64,000 bases of DNA from an uncultured bacterium (lineage in GTDB: Bacteria; Bacteroidota; Ignavibacteria; UBA10030; BY39), in assembly GCA_937967455.1 (NCBI GenBank), contig CALCJK010000003.1, positions 62,001 to 126,000 of the forward strand, written 5' to 3'. The notes under the pieces were generated by a model, which was not told the origin of the DNA, searched no databases, and was given only the letters and a program-made list of their open reading frames with translations. Positions 21,511-31,510 of this stretch are shown one piece after another. Numbering within the stretch: position 1 is the first letter of the stretch; every line of letters begins with the position of its first letter. A program made the translations under genes and the position numbers.

Positions 21511-22556
21511 ATTTACAAAAGTATCTAATTGTTCAAACAGCATTTATTGGAGATGTTATATTAACACTTCCAATCGTTCAATTAATTAAAGAAAAAATCC
21601 CACATTCTGAGGTTGATTTCCTAACAATAAGTCGATCAGCAGAAATTCTGAACAATCATCCAGATATTAATTCGATCATTATTTATGAAAAAAATAAAGA
21701 GGATCGAGGTATAATTGGATTTTTAAAGATTTTAAAAAAATTGAAGCAAAAAAAATATCAAATAGCTGTAATACCACATAGATCATTGAGAAGTGCTTTG
21801 CTTGTATATATGGCTGGTATTCCTAAAAGAATTGGCTTCGATAGAAGTGCAGGGAAATTTCTTTTCACTGATATTATTGAATATAATAACTCTTTACATG
21901 AAATTGAACGGAATATTTCTTTATTAAGTAAATTATTTGAAGTTGGAGAATTAAAAATATCTCCAAAACTTTACCCAGATATTTCTGATATAGATAAAAT
22001 TGAAAGTATTTTGGCAAATAATGGAATTAATAAATCAGAAAAATTTATTTGTGTTGCTCCTGGTTCAGTATGGAATACAAAAAGATGGACTAAAGAGGGT
22101 TATATTGAGCTTATTAAGAAGCTTATTAAGAAAAATTATTTAATATTTTTGATTGGCTCAGAATCTGATTTTATGTTGTGTGATTATATCAAAAGATGTG
22201 TGAACGATTCTAAAGTTATAAATCTGGCGGGGGAGTTGAGTTTACTACAATCTGCAGAATTGATTAAACGTAGTGTACTGATGGTCTCAAATGATAGTGC
22301 TCCAGTACATATAGCAACTGCAATGAATACACCAGTAGTGGTAATATTTGGTCCAACATCTCCAGTTTTTGGTTTTTATCCTTATCACCAAGAAAGTGAA
22401 GTAATTGAATTTGCGAATTTGAAGTGTAGACCCTGTAGGATTCACGGCAGCAAAAAATGTCCTACAGGGAAATTTGAATGTATGACAGGAATTACACATG
22501 AACTTGTTTTGGATAAAGTTGAAGAACTTTTAAATAAATTTGATAAAGTGGGATAA
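21507..22556 (+). CDS. Glycosyltransferase family 9 (heptosyltransferase-like)
   Basis: YLIVQTAFIGDVILTLPIVQLIKE, VAPGSVWNTKRW, VSNDSAPVHIATAMNTPVVVIFGPT. TTG at 21507 overlaps the upstream TGA (TTGA), preferred over 21453. Confidence 0.88.
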   Translation: MNLQKYLIVQTAFIGDVILTLPIVQLIKEKIPHSEVDFLTISRSAEILNNHPDINSIIIYEKNKEDRGIIGFLKILKKLKQKKYQIAVIPHRSLRSALLVYMAGIPKRIGFDRSAGKFLFTDIIEYNNSLHEIERNISLLSKLFEVGELKISPKLYPDISDIDKIESILANNGINKSEKFICVAPGSVWNTKRWTKEGYIELIKKLIKKNYLIFLIGSESDFMLCDYIKRCVNDSKVINLAGELSLLQSAELIKRSVLMVSNDSAPVHIATAMNTPVVVIFGPTSPVFGFYPYHQESEVIEFANLKCRPCRIHGSKKCPTGKFECMTGITHELVLDKVEELLNKFDKVG

Positions 22557-22585
22557 ATTTCTTAATTTTTAAAGAATTAGAAGAT

Positions 22586-22659
22586 GCGCCCGTAGCTCAG
22601 CAGGATAGAGCGGCAGCCTCCGGAGCTGTAGGTCGCGCGTTCGAATCGCGCCGGGCGTA
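22586..22659 (+). tRNA. tRNA-Arg (anticodon CCG)
   Basis: GCGCCCG...CGGGCGT acceptor stem, GCAGC-CTCCGGA-GCTGT anticodon arm (CCG), GCGCG-TTCGAAT-CGCGC T arm; CCA not encoded. Confidence 0.95.
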
Positions 22660-22697
22660 CCCAATAATAAAGTATAATTAACAAAATAGGTAATAAT

Positions 22698-23387
22698 ATG
22701 CTTCGTCCAAAAAAGAAAATTTCAAAAAAAGAAATTAAAGTTGATCCGTTGGTCTCTAGTTACAAAAAATTCTTGGATTTTTACGAAGAAAATAAAAAGA
22801 AGATTTCGTATGTTCTAACTGGTATAATAATAGTTGTAATTGGAGTGATCATTTATGTTAATAATCTTTCAGCAAATAATGAGAGAGCAGCTGCGGAGCT
22901 TGGTAAAATTTTCCCATATTATGATCAAGAAAATTATCAGCTGGCAATCAATGGCGATCTTAATCGAAATTTACCCGGTTTGATAAAAATTGTTGATGAA
23001 TATGGTAGCACAAAGTCTGGAAAAATGGCACGTTTCTATCTTGCTAATGCCTATTATGAGATTGGAGAAACTGATAAAGCACTTAAAGAATTCGATGCAC
23101 TTAGTTTCTCGGATGACTTGCTTCAAGCATCTGTATATGCAGGAATAGGTGCTTGTTATGAACGGAAGGGTGATTATATAAAAGCAGCAAAGTATTTTGA
23201 AAAGGCAGCATCACAAAGCAAGGAAAATGTATTGAATCCAGAATATCTTATTATAGCTGCTAGGAATTATGGAAGTGCTAGTGAAAAGGAAAAAGCTTTG
23301 GATATACTCAACAAGGTTAAGAAGGAATATAAAGAAAGTGCGGCAGTTAGAGAGATTGATAGATATATTTCAGCTTTTTCATATTAA
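22698..23387 (+). CDS. TPR-repeat membrane-anchored protein
   Basis: Single N-terminal TM (YVLTGIIIVVIGVIIYV) then TPR-like repeats (ARFYLANAYYEIGETDKALKEF...). Confidence 0.72.
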   Translation: MLRPKKKISKKEIKVDPLVSSYKKFLDFYEENKKKISYVLTGIIIVVIGVIIYVNNLSANNERAAAELGKIFPYYDQENYQLAINGDLNRNLPGLIKIVDEYGSTKSGKMARFYLANAYYEIGETDKALKEFDALSFSDDLLQASVYAGIGACYERKGDYIKAAKYFEKAASQSKENVLNPEYLIIAARNYGSASEKEKALDILNKVKKEYKESAAVREIDRYISAFSY

Positions 23388-23403
23388 TATAGTAATCTTT
23401 GAT

Positions 23404-23439
23404 GAACCCACTCGAGCTTCGAGTGGGTTCTTGTTTTTT
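23404..23439 (+). terminator. Rho-independent terminator
   Basis: GAACCCACTCGAGCTTCGAGTGGGTTC followed by TTGTTTTTT. Confidence 0.88.
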
Positions 23440-23443
23440 ATTT

Positions 23444-24796
23444 ATGATAAAACTCTTTCCAAATAAAAATCTTTTAAAAGAAATTATGGATATTGCTATT
23501 CCAGTAATTGGTGGTTTAGCAACACAATTGATGTTATCAATAATCGATACTGCTATGGTAGGCCGACTTGAAAATGCACAGATTGCATTAGCTGCACAGG
23601 GTATTGCTTTGCTCGCATCATGGACATTAACAAGTTTTTTTTCGAGTATTAGTACTGGAACACATGTAGTTGTTGCAAGGAAACAAGGTGAGGGTAACTA
23701 TCGTGGAGTTGGGAATGCTCTCAATAACTCAATTATATTGTCATTAATATTAGGTATTTCATTTGCAGTTTTTGGTTATTTGTTGGCTGGTTCTATAATG
23801 AATTTTTTTTCTAAGGATGCAACTGTTGCACAAGAAGGTACGGGATACATGATTTTTAGATTTTTAAGCTTGCCCTTTTTTCTTATGGTAGTTTCGTATC
23901 GTGGATTTTTCTATGGTATCGGGCATTCAAGAATGGTTTTGATATCAGCAATTGTAACTATGATAATTCATATTGTATCAAACTTTTTATTTATATTTGG
24001 TAATTTAGGATTTCCAAAACTTGGGCTGACTGGTGCAGGTGTTTCTTCATTTATAAGCTTAATTGCTGGATGGTTAGTTCTATTTTCTGTAACTTTTCTT
24101 CCGTCGTATCGAATAACATATGAACTTTTTCATAATTTTAAACTAAATAAGCAAGTGATTCAACAAATTTTAAAAATATCTGCACCTATTTCTATCCAAA
24201 ATGTATTAATTTTGTTAGGCTTTCTTGTATTTATATCAATTGTTGGAATTATAGGAACAATAGCTCAAGCAGCAAGTCAGGTTGTAATTAGTACACTTTT
24301 TATATCATTCATATTTTCTTTTGGCCTGGGAGCTGCGGCTCAAACTTTAGTTGGACAATCAATTGGTAAAGGTAATTTTTCAAGAGCTCAATTATATGGT
24401 TTTGAAACTGCAAAGATAGGTACATATATGACACTTTTTATCGGAGTACTGTTTATTGCATTTCCTTCAGATATTTTGAGTTTAATTACAAATGATAAAA
24501 CGATAATTATTACAGCTAAACCTCTCCTTCAGATTGCAGGCTTATCTCAAATTCTATATGGTGCTGGTATCATTTTAGCTCATTCATTACAAGCTGCTGG
24601 TGCCACAATATATGTTATGATTGTAGAAATTTTAACTCATTGGTTTGTATTCTTGCCATTAACTTATATTTATGGTGTAATCTTACATGGTGGAGTTACC
24701 GCCGCCTGGTGGGCGTTACCAATCTATGTCCTAATGTTTTTAGCTCTTAACTATCTAAAATTTCACTCAAAGAGTTGGGTAAAGATTAAATTATAA
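23444..24796 (+). CDS. MATE family efflux transporter
   Basis: IAIPVIGGLATQLMLSIIDTAMVGRL; start moved from 23399 because that lies in the terminator hairpin. Confidence 0.88.
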   Translation: MIKLFPNKNLLKEIMDIAIPVIGGLATQLMLSIIDTAMVGRLENAQIALAAQGIALLASWTLTSFFSSISTGTHVVVARKQGEGNYRGVGNALNNSIILSLILGISFAVFGYLLAGSIMNFFSKDATVAQEGTGYMIFRFLSLPFFLMVVSYRGFFYGIGHSRMVLISAIVTMIIHIVSNFLFIFGNLGFPKLGLTGAGVSSFISLIAGWLVLFSVTFLPSYRITYELFHNFKLNKQVIQQILKISAPISIQNVLILLGFLVFISIVGIIGTIAQAASQVVISTLFISFIFSFGLGAAAQTLVGQSIGKGNFSRAQLYGFETAKIGTYMTLFIGVLFIAFPSDILSLITNDKTIIITAKPLLQIAGLSQILYGAGIILAHSLQAAGATIYVMIVEILTHWFVFLPLTYIYGVILHGGVTAAWWALPIYVLMFLALNYLKFHSKSWVKIKL

Positions 24797-26904
24797 TGAT
24801 AAATATCCAAAAAAATCTGGGTAAAGTATTAAATCTAGTCTTTGCTTTAACTTTTTTCATTATTGGTTTATTGATTGATATCATTGGAAAAAATTTTGAA
24901 ACACAGCCGATATATAAAGACATATTTAAGATATTAACTTTTTTGTTCTTTTATTTTTATATAAAAATTAACTGGAAAAGAGAATCAGTACCTCTTAGAA
25001 GATTAATTGCAATTTTGATAATGGGAGTAATATTAATTACAATTACACTTGCACTCTCGATTTTGTCTATCAATTTTGAGTTCCAGGAAAAATCGAATAA
25101 TTTAATTCCAGTAAATTTTCTAACAATTTTAATTTCAAACTTTGTCACTTTAATCATAGGTGTATCATCTCTTATTCTACTTTTTGCAATTAAAGATATT
25201 TTTTATTACAAACAAAAAAAGCATACAGCAAGGAATTTTTTAATTTTAAATTTGCTTTTGTTGGCAACTGTAATTTCAAGTATTAATATTGATCCACTGG
25301 ATTCTCGATTAATAACAAATATATTATTTGGCTTATTTATTTTTTCATCTTTCGTTTTTTCATTTAAAATGCCCTGGATTGTTTATCTTACTAAAAAAGA
25401 CAAAGTTCTAACAATTCTGTTTACTTTTCTTGTGATGATTTCATTTTCTGTACTGAGTTTATTGTATCAAAATAGCACTCAAATTGGAAAACTTATATTA
25501 TATTCCTCACCAGGAATTTACAATTTTACAAAAGAAATCTTTGCATTTTTAATAATTTATTCTGCGATAGCTTTTCTAAGTACTATATTTCATTTACCAA
25601 CAGCAGATGCATTTGATAAAAAAATGAGTGAAATTAGTTCACTTCATAATATGAGTAAGCTTATAACTCAGGTACTTGACTTCGATGAGTTAGTCAGTAC
25701 AGTAACTAAAACAACATTGGAAGTCTGTGAAGCCGAGAGTTCCTGGTTGGAAATTAATAAAACTTTTTTAAAATCGAATAATAAATATAGAAACTTAGAA
25801 TATGATACAAATTTTTATGTAATATCTCATTTAAATATTTCTACACAAGAAATTGCGTTGATTAATGAAAGTTTAAAGACCCATTTGCGTGATAGGATAA
25901 TATTAGATAAGAAACCAATAATAATTCAGGATTTTAAATTAGAACGTAATCAGTCGTTGGATAAAGGAGTGAATAATAAAGTAAGTTCACTAATTGCTGT
26001 TCCACTTATTGCAAGAAATGAGATTTTTGGCGTACTTTATGCAACAAAGGATATAGAATATGGTTTTGATCAAGAGGATCTTGATATTGCATCAGCTTTT
26101 GCGGATCAAGCAGCGGTAGCAATTGAAAATTCCAAACTTATAGAAAAATCTATTGAAAGAGAGAGATTGGTAAGAGAAATGAGTTTAGCCCAAGGAATGC
26201 AGCAGAAATTATTGCCACAAAGAATACCTGAAATAAAGTCAATAGAAATTGAAGCATTCTTCTCACCAGCATTTGAAGTTGGTGGAGATTATTATGATTT
26301 TTTAATGATAGATGAAAATAATTTAGCAATTGTAATTGGAGATGTATCCGGAAAAGGAATATCAGCAGCTTTTTATATGTCTGAAATGAAGGGAATTTTT
26401 CAGTCCTTATGTAAAATTTTCCCATCTCCAAAAGATTTTCTTGTTAAAGCCAATGAGGTAATTTCTGGAAGTATAGATAAAAAGTCATTCATTAGCCTTG
26501 TGTATGCAACTTTAAACCTTGAAACTGGGAAATTAAGAGTTGCTCGAGCAGGACATTGTCCGATTATTCACGCATCTGAAAATGAAACAAAATATGTCCG
26601 CCCAAATGGAATTGGACTTGGTATGGGAAACAGTAAACTATTTAAAAAATTTGTTGACGAGATCGAAATCCAGATTTCAAAAAATGATGTTTTAGTTTTT
26701 TATACAGACGGTATAATTGAAGCTCATTCAAAAAATGGTGAGGAATATGGTTATACACGTCTGCTTGAAACTGTCAGACAAAACTGGCAGAAATCAGCAA
26801 TTGAAATTAGAGATGAAATTATTTCAAGTGTTAACAATCATACAAACGAGGAACCACCGTTTGATGACATCACATTAATAATATTAAAATGGTTTGGTAA
26901 ATAA
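24796..26904 (+). CDS. Membrane GAF-SpoIIE (PP2C-type) serine phosphatase
   Basis: N-terminal multi-TM region, GAF (VAVPLIARNEIFGVLYATKDIEYGF-like), SpoIIE core VGGDYYDFLMIDENNLAIVIGDVSGKGISAA. Confidence 0.87.
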   Translation: MINIQKNLGKVLNLVFALTFFIIGLLIDIIGKNFETQPIYKDIFKILTFLFFYFYIKINWKRESVPLRRLIAILIMGVILITITLALSILSINFEFQEKSNNLIPVNFLTILISNFVTLIIGVSSLILLFAIKDIFYYKQKKHTARNFLILNLLLLATVISSINIDPLDSRLITNILFGLFIFSSFVFSFKMPWIVYLTKKDKVLTILFTFLVMISFSVLSLLYQNSTQIGKLILYSSPGIYNFTKEIFAFLIIYSAIAFLSTIFHLPTADAFDKKMSEISSLHNMSKLITQVLDFDELVSTVTKTTLEVCEAESSWLEINKTFLKSNNKYRNLEYDTNFYVISHLNISTQEIALINESLKTHLRDRIILDKKPIIIQDFKLERNQSLDKGVNNKVSSLIAVPLIARNEIFGVLYATKDIEYGFDQEDLDIASAFADQAAVAIENSKLIEKSIERERLVREMSLAQGMQQKLLPQRIPEIKSIEIEAFFSPAFEVGGDYYDFLMIDENNLAIVIGDVSGKGISAAFYMSEMKGIFQSLCKIFPSPKDFLVKANEVISGSIDKKSFISLVYATLNLETGKLRVARAGHCPIIHASENETKYVRPNGIGLGMGNSKLFKKFVDEIEIQISKNDVLVFYTDGIIEAHSKNGEEYGYTRLLETVRQNWQKSAIEIRDEIISSVNNHTNEEPPFDDITLIILKWFGK

Positions 26905-26920
26905 TATAAAGGAAAATAAA

Positions 26921-27274
26921 ATGAACGAGTTCAAAATTAAAATTCGTGAACAATCTAATGTACAGATCGTAGATCTTAAAGGATACCTTGATGCACATAC
27001 TGCACCTGAATTTGAACAAACAATGCAAAAATTAATCAATGAAAAGAAATACAATATACTTGTTAATTGTAAAAATTTATCTTACATAAGTAGTGCAGGG
27101 CTTGGCGTTTTTATGGCATATATTGAAGAAATTAGAAAATATAAAGGCGACATTAAATTGGCAAATATGCCACCAAAAATTTATAATGTATTCGATATTC
27201 TCGGCTTTCCATTAATATATGAAATATACAATAATGAAGAAGAAGCACTCAATAAGTTTCTAAAAAAATCTTGA
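26921..27274 (+). CDS. STAS-domain anti-sigma factor antagonist
   Basis: IVDLKGYLDAHTAPEFEQTM, CKNLSYISSAGLGVFMAY; ATG 26921 preferred over 26894. Confidence 0.88.
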   Translation: MNEFKIKIREQSNVQIVDLKGYLDAHTAPEFEQTMQKLINEKKYNILVNCKNLSYISSAGLGVFMAYIEEIRKYKGDIKLANMPPKIYNVFDILGFPLIYEIYNNEEEALNKFLKKS

Positions 27275-27711
27275 TGAAAACGAAAAATAGTAATATCAAA
27301 AAATACCTTAAAATTCTAAGCCAATTTGAGAACTTATCAAAAGTCAGAAAATTTGTATCTGATGCAGCAAAAGATTTTGGCTTCGATGATGATGAAATCA
27401 ACCGAATTGCACTTGCAGTTGATGAAGCCTGTACTAATATAATCCGTCACGCATACGAAAATAAAAATGACAAAACTATAGAAATTTATTTATCAACTTC
27501 CGATTACAGTTTCGAAGTTAGAATTATTGATTATGGAAAACCATTTGAACCAAAGAAAGTGAAAAAACCTGATCTCCAACATCACCTTGAAAAATACAAC
27601 AAAGGTGGATTAGGTATGTTTTTAATGCGCTCACTTATGGATAAAGTTCAGTATCAAATAAATAAAAATAATTGTAATGAAGTCCGATTAATTAAGAAAC
27701 TTCATAAATGA
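27271..27711 (+). CDS. RsbW-like anti-sigma factor serine kinase (HATPase)
   Basis: ALAVDEACTNIIRHAYE N-box, IIDYGKPFEP, GGLGMFLMRSLMDKV. Confidence 0.88.
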   Translation: MMKTKNSNIKKYLKILSQFENLSKVRKFVSDAAKDFGFDDDEINRIALAVDEACTNIIRHAYENKNDKTIEIYLSTSDYSFEVRIIDYGKPFEPKKVKKPDLQHHLEKYNKGGLGMFLMRSLMDKVQYQINKNNCNEVRLIKKLHK

Positions 27712-29411
27712 AACGAGGTGACTTAACAGAAGAAAAAACAAAAATTGATGTAAGATCGCTTTTTGAATTTAGCAAGATAGTTAATCAAGATGTAAGTATT
27801 GAGTTTATTATAAATTTTTTGATACTTACATTGATGGGAAAGTTGGTATGTACTAAGGCAATGGTTTTTTTAAGAAATGAAAACGGTGAATTTTATGTTA
27901 AACTTTCAAAGGGTTTACAGGGTAAATCAAAAAAATTTAAACTAACAAAGAATTATTTGAAATTAGTAAACACAAGTAAATTAAAAGGGCAAAATGGTAA
28001 ATTCGTAAGATATTTAAAAAATTCTGGAATAAAATTCCTCATTCCCTTAATATACAGGGATAAAATACTTGGTTATATAGGGTTTAGTAGATTTGAAGAT
28101 CGAAAAATAAATAAGGAGGAAGCAAATTATTTAAACTCTATCGCGAATATCGCAGCATCAGCATTACAGCAAAAATTAAACAGAGATGAATTAGTGAATC
28201 TTAATAGGGAATTAGACAAAAAGATTCACCAGATGAATACACTTTTTGATCTCAGTAAAGAGTTTGCAACTGTTTTGAATGAGGAGAATTTAATAAAACT
28301 GTTTACATTATCTTTAATGGGACAGATTGGAATTTCCCAATATGGCATCTTTTTTAAAGAAAAAGGTATAATGAAGACAGTTTCATCACGGTTAACAGAA
28401 AATGTTGATTGTGATTTTTTGGAGGGAATTTGTAATCTTAAAAAACCAGAACTAACAACTCAATTATCTAATCGTTTAATAAGGAAAAAACTAGAGAGAA
28501 TTGGTATCCAAGCCATTGTCCCGATGACTCTTCGTGATGAAGTACGTGGCATTTTGTTGCTGGGAGAAAAAATGAATAAGAGTGCTTATTCAGATTCTGA
28601 TCTAGAATTTTTATATTCATTAAGTAACATTGCTATAATTTCACTTGAAAATTCACGTTTACTGAAGGAAGCTATTGAAAAACAAAAAATGGAAGATGAT
28701 TTGTTAATTGCTAAAGAAATACAACAAGGACTTATTCCAAAATTATTACCACAGCATAAAGACTTAGATTTATCAGCGATAAATATTTCTTCAAAGATTG
28801 TGGGTGGTGATTATTATGATATTATTGATTTAGATAAGAGAAAATTTGTATTTGCAATTGCAGATGTTTCGGGTAAAGGTACAGCTGCATCACTACTAAT
28901 GGCAAGTATACACGCAATGTTTCATACTCTTTTACCGCTTGATATGCCTCCATCTGAACTTGTGAAAAGAATGAACAATTTAATCTTTGATAATACTTCA
29001 AACGATCGCTTTATTACTTTTTTTTATGGTATTTTAGATGTTGAGACGAAGTTGTTCACATATGTTAATGCTGGGCATAATTTACCCATTTTATTAAAGA
29101 ATAATGACAAAATTATCCGACTTGATAAGGGTGGTGTAATTCTTGGAGTTACAAAAGAATTTATCACTTATGAGGAAGGGAATATAAAATTGGAATGCGG
29201 CGATCTCCTTTATTTTTTCACAGATGGTGTAACCGAAGCAATGAATGCTGAAAATGTTGAATTTGGTGAGGATCGGTTAATAAAGATTCTCCGTGCATCA
29301 AAGAACTTATCTGCAAAAGAAATTCAAAATATTATCGTGGATAATCTTAAGAATTATTGCGGTGAAAATCAATCTGATGATATAACAATGATTGTGGCTA
29401 AAATATTGTAA
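27708..29411 (+). CDS. GAF-SpoIIE serine phosphatase
   Basis: Two GAF-like segments, VGGDYYDIIDLDKRKFVFAIADVSGKGTAAS, FTDGVTEAMNAENVEFGEDRL. Confidence 0.87.
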   Translation: MKRGDLTEEKTKIDVRSLFEFSKIVNQDVSIEFIINFLILTLMGKLVCTKAMVFLRNENGEFYVKLSKGLQGKSKKFKLTKNYLKLVNTSKLKGQNGKFVRYLKNSGIKFLIPLIYRDKILGYIGFSRFEDRKINKEEANYLNSIANIAASALQQKLNRDELVNLNRELDKKIHQMNTLFDLSKEFATVLNEENLIKLFTLSLMGQIGISQYGIFFKEKGIMKTVSSRLTENVDCDFLEGICNLKKPELTTQLSNRLIRKKLERIGIQAIVPMTLRDEVRGILLLGEKMNKSAYSDSDLEFLYSLSNIAIISLENSRLLKEAIEKQKMEDDLLIAKEIQQGLIPKLLPQHKDLDLSAINISSKIVGGDYYDIIDLDKRKFVFAIADVSGKGTAASLLMASIHAMFHTLLPLDMPPSELVKRMNNLIFDNTSNDRFITFFYGILDVETKLFTYVNAGHNLPILLKNNDKIIRLDKGGVILGVTKEFITYEEGNIKLECGDLLYFFTDGVTEAMNAENVEFGEDRLIKILRASKNLSAKEIQNIIVDNLKNYCGENQSDDITMIVAKIL

Positions 29412-29460
29412 TTTTGATTATTTACTATACAATTATTATTTTTTATAAAAAATTTTGAAC

Positions 29461-30009
29461 ATGAATAGAGAAGAAGCTCTAAAATTATTACATAATTATG
29501 TTTCAAATGATGCTCTAAGAAAACATATGTATGCTGTTGAAGCAGCAATGAGAGCATATGCTCGAAAACTAAGTGAGGATGAAGAAAAATGGGCAATTGT
29601 TGGTTTATTACATGACTTTGATTATGAAATGTATCCAAATGCTCCAGATCATCCACTGAAGGGTTCTGAAATCTTAAGGCAAATAGGTGTTGATGAGGAT
29701 ATAATCAAAGCTATTCTTGGTCATGCTTCATATACTAATGTGCCACGTGATACAAAAATGGCAAAAGTTCTTTATGCTGTAGATGAATTGTGTGGTTTTA
29801 TAACAGCTTGTGCTTTAGTAAGACCAAATAAAATTTCAGACTTGGAGGCTGTCTCAGTCAAAAAAAAGATGAAAGATAAAGCATTTGCCAAAAATGTTAA
29901 CAGAGATGAGATAATCCAGGGAGCAGAAGAATTAGGTGTTGAACTGACAGAACATATTAATTTTGTTATCAATGCGATGAAGTCAATTTCAAACAATTTA
30001 GGATTATAA
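29461..30009 (+). CDS. HDIG domain-containing hydrolase
   Basis: LLHDFDYEMYPNAPDHPLKGSEILRQIGV, LGHASYTNVPRDTKMAKVLYAVDELCG. Confidence 0.82.
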   Translation: MNREEALKLLHNYVSNDALRKHMYAVEAAMRAYARKLSEDEEKWAIVGLLHDFDYEMYPNAPDHPLKGSEILRQIGVDEDIIKAILGHASYTNVPRDTKMAKVLYAVDELCGFITACALVRPNKISDLEAVSVKKKMKDKAFAKNVNRDEIIQGAEELGVELTEHINFVINAMKSISNNLGL

Positions 30010-30011
30010 AG

Positions 30012-30674
30012 ATGTTGCCGAGAATACTTGAACCAGAAGTGATGGATACAATAGAAGACGCTCTTGAATACGATGCAATGGATTTCACTGATGTTAATAC
30101 AGCATTTGCTGAAAGAGCAGTAGAGCTTTTACCACCAGAGGGAATCATTATAGATTTAGGAACTGGCACTGCAAGGATACCAATATTAATAACGGAGCTT
30201 AATCCTAGATTGAAAATAATTGCTACAGATTTATCAAAAAATATGCTTGAAGTGGGAAAAAAAAATGTAAGTAAATCAAAATTTAAAGATAACATAGTCT
30301 TATTAACTGTTGATGCTAAACATCTTCCATATCCAGATCATTTTTTTGATGGTGTTATATCAAATAGTTTAATACATCATATTCCTGATCCGTTACAGGT
30401 TTTTAAAGAAATAAACAGGGTGGCAAAGTCTACAGCAACAATTTTTTTAAGGGATTTAATAAGACCTGATAATGAAGTACAACTAAATGATTTATTACTG
30501 AAATATGCTTCAGACTGTAATGAACATCAAAGAAATTTATATAAGGACTCGTTATTAGCTTCTTTAACAATTAAAGAAGTAGAACAATTAGTCAAAGAAT
30601 CAAATCTCACAAGATGCATTATATATCAATCTTCAGATCGTCATTGGTCGATTGAAAGGTTATGGGAGTTATAA
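30012..30674 (+). CDS. Class I SAM-dependent methyltransferase
   Basis: GIIIDLGTGTARIPILITELNP, IIATDLSKNMLEVGKKN, DHFFDGVISNSLIHHIPDP. Confidence 0.85.
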   Translation: MLPRILEPEVMDTIEDALEYDAMDFTDVNTAFAERAVELLPPEGIIIDLGTGTARIPILITELNPRLKIIATDLSKNMLEVGKKNVSKSKFKDNIVLLTVDAKHLPYPDHFFDGVISNSLIHHIPDPLQVFKEINRVAKSTATIFLRDLIRPDNEVQLNDLLLKYASDCNEHQRNLYKDSLLASLTIKEVEQLVKESNLTRCIIYQSSDRHWSIERLWEL

Positions 30675-30713
30675 TTTTTGTAAACAGTTGGGGCCATTTA
30701 ATAACCTATTCAA

Positions 30714-30734
30714 TTTGTTGAATTCTTCAACAAA
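30714..30734. promoter_or_regulatory. Perfect inverted repeat, candidate upstream activator site
   Basis: TTTGTTGAA-TTC-TTCAACAAA, ~120 bp upstream of the sigma-54-like promoter; no T-tract. Confidence 0.4.
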
Positions 30735-30840
30735 AATTTCAATATTGAAAAATAGCATAAATTATTTTAAAAAATAAGAAAAGCAAATTTGAAGTTTTTC
30801 TCAAATCAATTTAATTTGCATATATTTCGATTTTGAAAAT

Positions 30841-30855
30841 TGGCACTTAAATTGG
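30841..30855 (+). promoter_or_regulatory. Sigma-54-like -24/-12 promoter upstream of the hydrogenase/Hdr operon
   Basis: TGGCAC-TTAAA-TTGG; spacing matches TGGCAC-N5-TTGC with one mismatch at the -12 C. Confidence 0.45.
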
Positions 30856-30942
30856 GTATTATTTTGGTTTGAAATAGTAATATTTCTCCCCGATTAACAG
30901 TTAGAATAGTTCTTTTTCTAGTAAAAATTAATTTATAAACTT

Positions 30943-31485
30943 ATGAAGAAAAAGATAATCATTATTGGTTTAGGTAATGAATATATATCAGATGATGGTG
31001 TTGGAGTAAAAGTTGTGAGACAACTCCAGAAACAAATAAAAGATAATGGAGAAATCACAGACTGGTTTGATATAAAATTTGAAGAGCTTGCAATCGGTGG
31101 CTTGGGAATTATTGATGTTATTAGTGGATATGATATATGCATAATTATCGATGCAATATATACACGCAAAAAAAAAGTTGGAACAATATACAGATTCGTT
31201 CAGAGAACGGACAAAGAAATTAAAGAAGTAAAATCATCTCATCAGATAAGCCTTTCACAAGTTCTTACATTAGCTCAAATTTTAAATATTAAAATACCTG
31301 AGCTAGTAGTAGTATATGGAATAGAGGTTAAGGATGTAACGACTTTTAATGAAGCTTGTACACCTGAAGTTGAAAGAAAGATAAAAAATTTAGCTTTATT
31401 GGTTTATAACGATTTTGTAAATTTTAATATACAATATATTTCTTGTCAACCTATTGATATATATTTTGAAGAAGAATTGATGTAA
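30943..31485 (+). CDS. [NiFe] hydrogenase maturation protease (HycI/HyaD/FrcD-like)
   Basis: IIIGLGNEYISDDGVGVKVV, IGGLGIIDVISGYDICIIIDAI, SSHQISLSQVL, VVYGIEVKDV. Confidence 0.88.
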   Translation: MKKKIIIIGLGNEYISDDGVGVKVVRQLQKQIKDNGEITDWFDIKFEELAIGGLGIIDVISGYDICIIIDAIYTRKKKVGTIYRFVQRTDKEIKEVKSSHQISLSQVLTLAQILNIKIPELVVVYGIEVKDVTTFNEACTPEVERKIKNLALLVYNDFVNFNIQYISCQPIDIYFEEELM

Positions 31486-31510
31486 TCCTAAAAATTTTTA
31501 AGGAGAATTT

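Noticed and set aside
23269-23466. 65-aa + strand ORF overlapping the TPR gene end and MATE start
   Set aside because: Out of frame with both supported genes and spans the terminator hairpin.
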